A stretch of DNA of 6,003 nt, taken from contig CALGNW010000166.1 of assembly GCA_937958345.1 (NCBI GenBank), positions 1 to 6,003 of the forward strand. The letters run 5' to 3'. This document shows positions 1-4,943 of the stretch, one piece after another. The notes under the pieces are model-generated. The model had not been told where the DNA came from and made no database searches. It was given only the letters and a program-made list of their open reading frames with translations. The position numbers and the translations under genes are program-made. Within the stretch, counting starts at the first letter, position 1, and each line of letters begins with the position of its first letter. This DNA is from an uncultured Neomegalonema sp. (GTDB lineage Bacteria > Pseudomonadota > Alphaproteobacteria > Rhodobacterales > Rhodobacteraceae).

Positions 1-149
1 AGCGCGGTGTCGAAATACGCCTCCGGCCCCGCCATCGTCTCGAACGGGAATGCGAGATGAAACACGGCATTCGGCGCGGCGGCTATCAGAGCCGCACGAA
101 CGCTGGCGGCATCATAGTCATACAGCGCGGCGCGCAGAGCCTTGATCAT
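1..149 (-). CDS. SnoaL-like / NTF2-fold protein, N-terminal part (cut by window start)
   Basis: Only the first 49 codons are visible, read leftwards from an ATG at 149-147; the rest lies outside the window. The translation begins MIKALRAALYDYDAASVRAA and continues with an APNAVFHLAFPFE stretch and an AGPEAYFDT stretch. This lines up with residues 20-63 of the tandem SnoaL-like protein at 840-1889 (LRAVLTDLYHPDAEW, then RGVDAMEAQVW), which suggests the same N-terminal module. The start codon overlaps the stop codon of the upstream gene in an ATGA arrangement, so the two are very likely one operon with coupled translation. Family membership is inferred from this internal comparison and from the neighbours. 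The substrate and the full length are unknown. Confidence 0.7.
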   Translation of the reverse strand, partial: MIKALRAALYDYDAASVRAALIAAAPNAVFHLAFPFETMAGPEAYFDTA

Positions 150-685
150 GGGGCGCTCTGAGAGGGGCGGGGTGCTTCGGCCTCGCCCCGGTCGTATTTC
201 TCCCACCCTTCGCCGTTGAAAACATCGACGCCAAGCTGGGCAAGGACATGGGGAAAATCGACCATGACCCAGTTATCCTCGATCTTACCGTCCGAGACTT
301 TCCAAAAATCCATATCGCGGATGGTGATGCGCTTTCCCGTGGGTTCGACGCCCATGAACTTGCCGGAATGAGTGGCCTCCTGCCGTCCGAACGCCGCCGC
401 CCATTCCCCCATATAAAGACGCGCCTCGTCAACGCAGACCTTGTCGGAAAACGCGGCCTGAAACGGGCGCTGCCAGTTATCCTGAAACTCGACAAGGCCG
501 TCCTTGTGGCCGCAACCCTGATTGCCCATCCAGCGGAAGGTCTGTTTGAAAAACGCGCCGATGTCGTCGATGCGGTGATCGTTGAGGCCGTCAACCATCC
601 CCTCGATCACCGCGCGGGTCTCGTCGGTTTTGGACATATCCGTATCGCGGGTCAGCGCGGCTTGCTCGGGGCGGGAGCCTTTCAT
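146..685 (-). CDS. SnoaL-like polyketide cyclase / ester cyclase family protein
   Basis: Single-domain SnoaL-like (NTF2-fold) protein of 179 residues. These small alpha+beta-barrel proteins are cytoplasmic; members include polyketide cyclases and many proteins of unknown role. Visible family marks are an N-terminal helix (IEGMVDGLNDHRIDDIGAFF), GLVEFQDNWQRPFQAAF in the middle, and the C-terminal signature HSGKFMGVEPTGKR, then IRDMDFWKVSDGKIEDNW and LGVDVF. The same C-terminal block recurs in the second half of the protein at 840-1889 (HSGGDFLGVGPTGR, MDFYL, IRENW, VDVF), so the two are homologous. The start is uncertain: ATG at 685 has a GGA about 9 bases upstream, ATG at 637 (MSKTDETRAV) has almost no ribosome site but begins where the domain begins, and the open frame itself runs back to 829. 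It overlaps the next leftward gene by 4 bp. Confidence 0.82.
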   Translation of the reverse strand: MKGSRPEQAALTRDTDMSKTDETRAVIEGMVDGLNDHRIDDIGAFFKQTFRWMGNQGCGHKDGLVEFQDNWQRPFQAAFSDKVCVDEARLYMGEWAAAFGRQEATHSGKFMGVEPTGKRITIRDMDFWKVSDGKIEDNWVMVDFPHVLAQLGVDVFNGEGWEKYDRGEAEAPRPSQSAP

Positions 686-839
686 AGGGGCAGGTCCGTT
701 ATGTTGTGCGGTCGGCGCCGCGAAAAAGGGAAGAAACCGGCGGGTGCGCGCCGTGCATGATCGGACGTTGACAAGATTTGAATGCGTATGCAAGCCCTGA
801 GGGGTGTTCCCGCTGCGGGCTTTATCCATCGGACGGAAA
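686..839. promoter_or_regulatory. Divergent intergenic region with operator-like palindrome
   Basis: This 154-bp gap separates two divergent SnoaL-like genes and must hold promoters for both. At 778-793 lies TTGAATGCGTATGCAA, which fits the symmetric pattern TTGnATnCGnATnCAA (12 of 16 positions paired, central CG at 785-786). LacI-family repressors are known to bind even palindromes with a central CG, so this is a candidate operator. A perfect TTGACA sits at 768-773, but no convincing -10 lies at normal spacing: TATGCA at 787 is only 13 bases on and inside the palindrome. No regulator gene is in the window. The promoter assignment is not supported beyond this. Confidence 0.35.
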
Positions 840-1889
840 ATGACAATTCATCAGACCAACAAGAGCCATTTGTATTCTGCGCTGTCGCGGCTGGCCGAGG
901 CCGAGGGGCCGGATTTGCGGGCGGTTCTGACTGATCTTTATCACCCTGACGCCGAATGGCGCGGGTCGCATCCGCTGAACGAAATGCGCGGTGTTGATGC
1001 GATGGAGGCGCAGGTCTGGGGGCCGCTGAAACGCGCGATGCCTGACCTTGAGCGCCGCGATACGATGGTGGTCGGCGGAACCTACGAGGGGCGCGATATG
1101 GTCGCGTGTCTCGGCCATTACTGCGGGACGTTCCGCGAGAACTGGCTGGATATTCCCTCGACGGGGCGGCCTGTGTACCTGCGCTATGGCGAGGTGCATG
1201 TGGTTGAGGACGGGCGGATTGTGCAGTCATCGTGCCTTTGGGATATGCTCGACCTGATCCGGCAGGCGGGGTTCTGGCCGATTGCGCCGAGCCTGGGGAC
1301 CGAGGGGATGTGGCCGGGGCCGCTGACCGCCGATGGGAGTGTCTTACGCCCCACCGATGCCGATGAGGGGGCGGCAAGCCTTGCCCAGACGCTCGCGATG
1401 CACAAGGCGCTGGGGGATTACAACGACCTCGACAATGCGGGGCGCGAGGGCTTGCTGACGATGCCGCAAAAGGAATACTGGCATCCCAAGATGATGTGGT
1501 ACGGCCCGTCGGGCATCGGCACAACACGCGGTTTGCAGGGGTTTGTCGACTATCATCAACTGCCCTTCCGCATCGCGTTTCCGAACCGCAAGGGCGGCGG
1601 GCAGATTACGGATCGCAGCAAGGGCGGGCATTACGTGCGCATTGGTGACGGTCCCTATTCCGTCACCGGCGGCTGGCCGAGCGTGCGGGCGCATCATTCG
1701 GGGGGCGATTTCCTCGGCGTGGGGCCAACGGGGCGCGATGTACAGATGCGGGTGATGGATTTTTACCTGCATCACGAGGGCCTGATCCGTGAAAACTGGG
1801 TTCCGCTCGATATTATCGACCTGCTGCTGCAAATGGATGTTGATGTGTTCGACCGGATGAAAAGTCATTTCCGGCGCGGGGCATTTTAA
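840..1889 (+). CDS. Tandem SnoaL-like (NTF2-fold) domain protein
   Basis: Protein of 349 residues built from two SnoaL-like modules. Module 1 spans about residues 8-148: LRAVLTDLYHPDAEW at 27-40, FRENW at 98-102, STGR at 107-110, VEDGRIV at 122-128, LWDMLDLIRQAGFWP at 133-147. Module 2 spans about 182-345: RGLQGFVDYHQLPFRIAF at 230-247, HSGGDFLGVGPTGR at 286-299, MDFYL at 306-310, IRENW at 316-320, VDVF at 334-337. Module 2 matches the single-domain protein encoded leftwards at 146-685. ATG at 840 is preferred because GGACGG lies at suitable spacing; a GTG at 804 is in frame but has AGGG almost touching it. No signal peptide or membrane segment is seen. Function unknown: SnoaL-like folds may act as cyclases, isomerases or ligand binders, and catalytic residues cannot be assigned here. 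amn follows 51 bp downstream on the same strand. Confidence 0.82.
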   Translation: MTIHQTNKSHLYSALSRLAEAEGPDLRAVLTDLYHPDAEWRGSHPLNEMRGVDAMEAQVWGPLKRAMPDLERRDTMVVGGTYEGRDMVACLGHYCGTFRENWLDIPSTGRPVYLRYGEVHVVEDGRIVQSSCLWDMLDLIRQAGFWPIAPSLGTEGMWPGPLTADGSVLRPTDADEGAASLAQTLAMHKALGDYNDLDNAGREGLLTMPQKEYWHPKMMWYGPSGIGTTRGLQGFVDYHQLPFRIAFPNRKGGGQITDRSKGGHYVRIGDGPYSVTGGWPSVRAHHSGGDFLGVGPTGRDVQMRVMDFYLHHEGLIRENWVPLDIIDLLLQMDVDVFDRMKSHFRRGAF

Positions 1890-1940
1890 CGGATTGCAAT
1901 TCGGGGATGAAATCCGCGGGCGGCTGGTGTATCGGATGCC

Positions 1941-3434
1941 ATGACAGATAAATCCAATTCCCCCCATGCCACCGGCATTATATGCCCTGCCGCCCCTGCC
2001 CATCGCGAGTATCGCTCGGCGCGCGAGGCGGTGGATGCCCTGCGCGGCCTTTATGACCTGAGCACCAATTTCCTGCGCGACCGGTTTTCCGAAACGCTGG
2101 AGGGCACGCCGGTTGCCGGACGGTATCGCGCATTTTATCCCGAGATACGGTTGCGGACGGACTCGCACTCGCTGGTCGATTCGCGTCTGGCGTTCGGGTA
2201 TGTGTCGGGACCGGGCGAGTTTGCCACCACGATCACGCGACCCGACCTGTTTGACGAATATCTTGAAGGGCAGATCGAGCTGCTGCTGGAGAACCACAGC
2301 GCGCCGGTTTCGATTGGCCTGTCGCAAACACCGATCCCGCTGCACTTCGCGTTCCTTGAGGGCACGCATATCGCCGGATCGATTCAGGACAAGATAGACC
2401 GGCCCCTGCGCGACGTGTTCGATGTGCCGGACCTGTCGGCCACCGACGACAAGATCGTTAATTCGCGGCTGGAACCCGACGAACATGACGTCGTGCCGCT
2501 GGCGCCGTTTACCGCCCAGCGGATTGATTACTCGCTGCACCGGCTGGCGCATTACACCGCGACCTCACCGACGCATTTTCAGAACTTTGTCCTGTTCACG
2601 AACTATCAGTTTTATGTCGACGAATTTATCGCCTTCGCAAAAAATGCCGTGGCGGATACGGCGTCGGGGTACGAGCTGTTTGTCGAGCCGGGGGGCAGGA
2701 TCACCAGCGCAAGCGGTATAGAGGGCGAGGCCGCCGCGCGCATGCCGCAGATGCCCGCCTATCACCTGACCCGCCCGAACAGCGCCGGGATTACGATGGT
2801 CAATATTGGCGTCGGGCCGAGCAATGCCAAGACGATCACCGACCACGTCGCCGTCCTGCGCCCGCATACATGGCTGATGCTGGGCCATTGCGCGGGACTG
2901 CGCAACTCGCAACGGCTGGGTGATTATGTGCTGGCCCATGCGTACCTGCGCGAGGATCATGTGCTGGATGACGACTTGCCCGTCTGGGTTCCCGTGCCGC
3001 CGCTGGCTGAGGTTCAGGTCGCGCTGGAACAGGCCGTCGCCAGTGTTACCGGCCTGACGGGGTACGAGTTGAAGCGGATCATGCGAACCGGAACGGTGGC
3101 GACCATCGACAACCGGAACTGGGAGTTACGGGACCAGACGGGGCCGGTTCAACGCCTGTCCCAAAGCCGCGCCATCGGCCTCGATATGGAAAGCGCCACC
3201 GTCGCCGCGAACGGATTTCGGTTTCGGGTTCCCTATGGGACTCTATTATGCGTGTCCGACAAGCCCCTGCACGGCGAGCTTAAGCTGCCCGGCATGGCAA
3301 CGGACTTTTACAACACCCAAGTCCGCCAGCACTTGCAGATCGGGATTACGGCGCTGGAAACCCTGCGCGATATGCCGCCGGAGAAATTGCACAGCCGGAA
3401 GCTAAGGTCGTTTTATGAGACGGCGTTTCAGTAG
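1941..3434 (+). CDS. amn: AMP nucleosidase
   Basis: Hydrolyses AMP to adenine and ribose 5-phosphate in the cytoplasm (EC 3.2.2.4), a purine salvage and adenylate-level control step. At 497 residues it is close to E. coli Amn (484). The N-terminal AMP-nucleosidase domain covers about 25-190 (EFATTITRPDLFDEYLEGQI at 93-112). The C-terminal phosphorylase-fold catalytic domain covers about 210-480: HFQNFVLFTNYQFYVDEF at 212-229, ITMVNIGVGPSNAKTITDH at 284-302, WLMLGHCAGLR at 311-321, GDYVLAHAYLREDHVLDD at 327-344, DMESAT at 415-420, VPYGTLLCVSDKPLHGE at 430-446. Asp440 in the CVSDKP motif is the expected catalytic acid, and LHSRKLRSF sits near the C-terminus. The ATG has GGAT a few bases upstream. 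No terminator is seen in the 51-bp gap after the SnoaL-like gene, so co-transcription is possible. A hairpin follows the stop. Confidence 0.97.
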   Translation: MTDKSNSPHATGIICPAAPAHREYRSAREAVDALRGLYDLSTNFLRDRFSETLEGTPVAGRYRAFYPEIRLRTDSHSLVDSRLAFGYVSGPGEFATTITRPDLFDEYLEGQIELLLENHSAPVSIGLSQTPIPLHFAFLEGTHIAGSIQDKIDRPLRDVFDVPDLSATDDKIVNSRLEPDEHDVVPLAPFTAQRIDYSLHRLAHYTATSPTHFQNFVLFTNYQFYVDEFIAFAKNAVADTASGYELFVEPGGRITSASGIEGEAAARMPQMPAYHLTRPNSAGITMVNIGVGPSNAKTITDHVAVLRPHTWLMLGHCAGLRNSQRLGDYVLAHAYLREDHVLDDDLPVWVPVPPLAEVQVALEQAVASVTGLTGYELKRIMRTGTVATIDNRNWELRDQTGPVQRLSQSRAIGLDMESATVAANGFRFRVPYGTLLCVSDKPLHGELKLPGMATDFYNTQVRQHLQIGITALETLRDMPPEKLHSRKLRSFYETAFQ

Positions 3435-3461
3435 AGGGGGGCGCGGTCTGGCCGAGACGCT

Positions 3462-3487
3462 ATGCTGTGCCGAGCGCGGTGCAGCAT
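3462..3487 (+). terminator. Hairpin after amn, possible terminator
   Basis: ATGCTGTGCC (3462-3471) and GGTGCAGCAT (3478-3487) form a 10-bp stem with two G-T wobbles and loop GAGCGC, starting 28 bases after the amn stop. The trailing DNA is only moderately T-rich (TTTGATTTAG at 3499-3508), so intrinsic termination is plausible but not certain. A second, mutually exclusive hairpin, TGCAGC/GCTGCA (3480-3485 with 3493-3498), uses the right arm of the first and lies directly before that T-rich stretch. Confidence 0.45.
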
Positions 3488-3530
3488 GAAAAGCTGCATT
3501 TGATTTAGGGCTTGTTGCTAGACGAAGGAG

Positions 3531-3551
3531 GCCCCGCAGCAAGTGCGGGGC
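3531..3551. repeat. GC-rich hairpin GCCCCGC/GCGGGGC, start of repeat block 1
   Basis: A perfect 7-bp stem (3531-3537 with 3545-3551) with the 7-base loop AGCAAGT. No T-run follows on either strand, so a classical terminator is not shown. A hairpin with the same CCCCGC/GCGGGG core stands at 4667-4682, also shortly before a repeat pair. This suggests it belongs to the repeat block rather than to amn. Confidence 0.5.
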
Positions 3552-3588
3552 AGCGATAATCAGTCGATCTTGGTTCTTCGCCTCCTCT

Positions 3589-3705
3589 GCTCTCGATGAT
3601 TTTTCCTTCGGAAAAATGCATCTGCCGCTGACGGGTTTGCGCTGATGTTGAGGTCAGACGCATTTTGCGCTTGCAAAGTATCTGCTTGGGTTTTCGGTCT
3701 CTTCG
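3589..3705 (+). repeat. Structured repeat unit 1 (block 1, first copy)
   Basis: First of four related units; the next follows in direct orientation exactly 117 bases on. It starts GCTCTCGATG and continues with hairpin A (ATTTTTCC 3599-3606, loop TTC, GGAAAAAT 3610-3617). Then come CTGCCGCTG (3622-3630), 26 variable bases, GACGCATT (3657-3664) and a weaker hairpin B (TTTGC/GCAAA around 3664-3677). The tail (3678-3705) and the DNA just before the unit (about 3569-3588) are both CTTGG-TTCG-rich, so the true boundary may lie about 20 bases earlier. Orientation is given as read on the + strand. No coding sequence or transposase is present. Function unknown; it could be a dispersed REP-like or MITE-like element, or a structured RNA. 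Confidence 0.72.
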
Positions 3706-3800
3706 GCTCTCGATGATTTTTCCTTCGGAAAAATGCATCTGCCGCTGACGGGTTCGTGCCGTTGGACAGGTCGGACGCATTTTGTGCTTGCAAAATGCTT
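3706..3800 (+). repeat. Structured repeat unit 2 (block 1, second copy)
   Basis: Direct repeat of the unit beginning at 3589, identical over its first 49 bases (from GCTCTCGATG through ACGGGTT). Hairpin A is at 3716-3723/3727-3734, CTGCCGCTG at 3739-3747 and GACGCATT at 3774-3781, again 26 bases apart. Hairpin B is better than in the first copy: GCATTTTG (3777-3784) pairs perfectly with CAAAATGC (3791-3798). The 26-base interior differs from unit 1 although both flanks are conserved. The unit ends about 48 bases before the ATG of the hypothetical gene, so it may be part of that gene's leader or promoter region. Confidence 0.72.
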
Positions 3801-3847
3801 ATTGTTCTATTAATGTTCTTTTCGATTTTGACACGCGAAAGGACGCC
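3788..3847 (+). promoter_or_regulatory. Leader/promoter region and ribosome binding site of the hypothetical gene
   Basis: An AT-rich stretch unusual for this DNA precedes the gene. TTGCAA (3788-3793) and TATTAA (3808-3813) are weak -35/-10 candidates with a short 14-base spacer, so promoter placement is tentative. A clear ribosome site, GAAAGGA (3837-3843), stands 4-5 bases before ATG 3848 and decides the start. An in-frame TTG at 3782 lies inside repeat hairpin B and is not favoured. Confidence 0.4.
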
Positions 3848-4579
3848 ATGACTGCCGACACCGACCGCTTTGTTGAACATAACCGCCTCGCGCTGTTGCG
3901 CGTTTTGGCGGGGTTGTTCGCGATGGCGGGGTTGGAGCCGGGGTCAGGGGTGACGGCGGTTTTGCCGCGCCGTGTGAAGTTTGCAATCCTGCGCGTCTTG
4001 CGCAGGGCCGAGTCCGCCGGTCGCCGGTTGATTTTTGCCAAGGCGCGGGCGCTGGATATTCCGGCCTATGTCCCGCGTGACAAGCGCGCCCGAACCAAGG
4101 CCAAGGCAACGGGGGCGCGGCGCGCATCGACGCGGCCTGCGCAATTTCAACTGATCGACCCGCGAAAATTCCTCGAAGAACTGTTCCCAAACCGCAAGGC
4201 GCGGCGGGCGCAGCGCAAGCAGCGCGGAAAATCGCGCCTGTTGTTTCGCATTGCCGGAACCGACGGCCAGCCCGATTACGAGGCGTGGTCCGAGGCCGAA
4301 CCGCCGCTGTCGCCCGATGATCCGCTGAATGCTGTTCCGTTATCACGCCGGATGCAGGCGCTGTTTCATGCCCTGTCCGATCTGGACAAACAGGCACAGC
4401 GGATGGTGCGCGAGATTGCCAAGCGGCGGGCGGCGAAACCCGGCCCCGGATCGGTTCCGCCCTTGCGCTACGGCCCCCCGCCGGGCCACCGCAAAACGCC
4501 GGTTGACGAGGTCGATGCCATCCTCGGCAACTGTCACTGGCTGGCGCGGCAGGACCCTGTCCCGCCGGACCGGACCTGA
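3848..4579 (+). CDS. Conserved alphaproteobacterial hypothetical protein, basic, unknown function
   Basis: Protein of 243 residues with no function I can assign. It resembles, from memory, a widespread alphaproteobacterial hypothetical family that ends in a PLR-G-PPGHR motif followed by EVDE-L-CH-LA. Here that reads PLRYGPPPGHRK (205-216), then VDEVDAILGNCHWLA (219-233). Other parts: a short hydrophobic N-terminal stretch (about 14-29, LALLRVLAGLFAMAGL), too short and too close to charges to call a membrane helix with confidence; VLPRRVKFAILRVLRRAESA (38-57); FQLIDPRKFLEELFP (100-114); a very basic linker (78-130); and the helix RMQALFHALSDLDKQAQRMV (168-187). The strong excess of Arg/Lys would suit nucleic-acid or membrane-surface binding, but this is only inference. 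The ATG is preceded by GAAAGGA. The gene stands alone between the two repeat blocks, and a hairpin terminator candidate follows 19 bases after its stop. Confidence 0.85.
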   Translation: MTADTDRFVEHNRLALLRVLAGLFAMAGLEPGSGVTAVLPRRVKFAILRVLRRAESAGRRLIFAKARALDIPAYVPRDKRARTKAKATGARRASTRPAQFQLIDPRKFLEELFPNRKARRAQRKQRGKSRLLFRIAGTDGQPDYEAWSEAEPPLSPDDPLNAVPLSRRMQALFHALSDLDKQAQRMVREIAKRRAAKPGPGSVPPLRYGPPPGHRKTPVDEVDAILGNCHWLARQDPVPPDRT

Positions 4580-4598
4580 GATTTAGCGGCTTTTGGTA

Positions 4599-4614
4599 CT
4601 CCCGTTTGCGGGAG
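4599..4614 (+). terminator. Hairpin terminator candidate after the hypothetical gene
   Basis: CTCCCG (4599-4604) and CGGGAG (4609-4614) form a perfect 6-bp GC stem with loop TTTG, followed by GTTTGG. It lies 19 bases downstream of the stop codon. The T-tract is short (3 T), so it is a likely but weak intrinsic terminator. Confidence 0.5.
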
Positions 4615-4623
4615 GTTTGGCGT

Positions 4624-4712
4624 GGGCGGAGGGTGAAAATAGGGGTTGGTTCGGGAGGTAGTAGATCCCCGCTGTTGCGGGGAAGACAGGGGTTGGGTGT
4701 GGGTTGGATTGG
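4624..4712 (+). other. G-rich tract with G-quadruplex potential
   Basis: The + strand carries GGG runs at 4624, 4631, 4642 and 4653, and after the GC hairpin GGGG 4689, GGG 4695, GGG 4701, GG 4706 and GG 4711. AGGGGTTGG occurs on both sides of the hairpin (4641 and 4688). Loops are near the usual limit (4, 8 and 7 bases in the first set; the second has only three GGG runs), so quadruplex folding is possible, not shown. No gene is seen here. Confidence 0.35.
4667..4682. repeat. GC-rich hairpin CCCCGC/GCGGGG, start of repeat block 2
   Basis: CCCCGC (4667-4672) pairs with GCGGGG (4677-4682) around loop TGTT, extended by T4666-A4683. It has the same stem core as the hairpin at 3531-3551 and likewise precedes a pair of structured repeat units. 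A lone match to the palindromic core of type I-E CRISPR repeats is coincidental, since there is no array. Confidence 0.5.
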
Positions 4713-4728
4713 CGCGTTGCTAACGGTG

Positions 4729-4838
4729 ATTTTTAAGGTTCCTTGCTGATCGCAAAGAACCTTAAAAATGCACCTGCCGCTGTGGGGATCGCTCCGAGTT
4801 TTTAGGTTGGACGCATTCGCTTTGCGCGAGCGCCACGT
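4729..4838 (+). repeat. Structured repeat unit 3 (block 2, first copy)
   Basis: Same plan as the block-1 units, but with a quite different hairpin A. ATTTTTAAGGTTC (4729-4741) pairs perfectly over 13 bp with 4757-4769, and an inner TTGC/GCAA (4743-4746 with 4752-4755) extends it. CTGCCGCTG follows at 4774-4782, then 27 bases, then GACGCATT (4810-4817). Hairpin B is degenerate: the left arm GCATTCGC (4813-4820) matches unit 4 but the right arm has diverged (GCGCGAGCGC). The end is set approximately. Confidence 0.68.
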
Positions 4839-4942
4839 TGCTTAGTCTTCGCGTTGCTCTCAATGCTCGGCGAAGGGCCGAGCATCTGCCGCTGTGAAGT
4901 TTGCGCGAGTGTTGAGGCCGGACGCATTCGCTTTGCGAATGC
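4839..4942 (+). repeat. Structured repeat unit 4 (block 2, second copy)
   Basis: The head CTTAGTCTTCG then GCTCTCAATG (4841-4865) resembles CTTGGGTTTTCG then GCTCTCGATG of block 1. Hairpin A is ATGCTCGGC (4863-4871), loop GAAGG, GCCGAGCAT (4877-4885). CTGCCGCTG is at 4886-4894 (112 bases after unit 3), and GACGCATT at 4921-4928 after 26 bases. Hairpin B is perfect: GCATTCGC (4924-4931), loop TTT, GCGAATGC (4935-4942). It ends one base from the stop codon of the leftward idnO gene (4944-4946), so it could act as a 3' stabiliser or transcription stop for idnO. Confidence 0.7.
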
Positions 4943-4943
4943 T

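Noticed and set aside
248..760. Rightward 170-codon open frame opposite the single-domain SnoaL-like gene
   Set aside because: The leftward frame carries clear family motifs and the ATGA coupling; this frame has none.
686..829. N-terminal extension of the leftward SnoaL-like gene to an ATG at 829
   Set aside because: It would use up nearly the whole divergent promoter gap, the added residues do not look like the family, and codon use is less coding-like than after 685.
682..1527. Leftward 281-codon open frame antisense to the tandem SnoaL-like gene
   Set aside because: Pro/Ser/Arg-rich low-complexity translation, no domain, opposite a well-supported gene.
1344..2552. Long leftward open frame (402 codons) antisense to the tandem SnoaL-like gene and amn
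   Set aside because: It is a shadow of high-G+C coding DNA: it covers two clearly real genes on the other strand, has no recognisable domain, and has Arg/Gln-rich composition typical of antisense frames.
3589..3800. Tandem repeat pair as an insertion sequence or CRISPR-like array
   Set aside because: No transposase, no target-site duplication visible and only two units; a structured dispersed repeat fits better.
3828..3833. Perfect TTGACA upstream of the hypothetical gene
   Set aside because: It lies only 14 bases before the ATG, so a -10 box would fall inside the coding sequence, and none is seen there.
3505..3880. Two leftward open frames of about 91 and 106 codons across repeat block 1
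   Set aside because: Their translations are made of the repeat read in reverse (the peptide MHFSEGKIIES occurs twice in one of them). They have no domain, and the homology is explained by the DNA repeat, so they are probably not genes.
4661..4690. Resemblance to a type I-E CRISPR repeat (palindromic CCCCGC/GCGGGG core)
   Set aside because: There is only one such sequence here, with no regularly spaced copies, spacers or cas genes.
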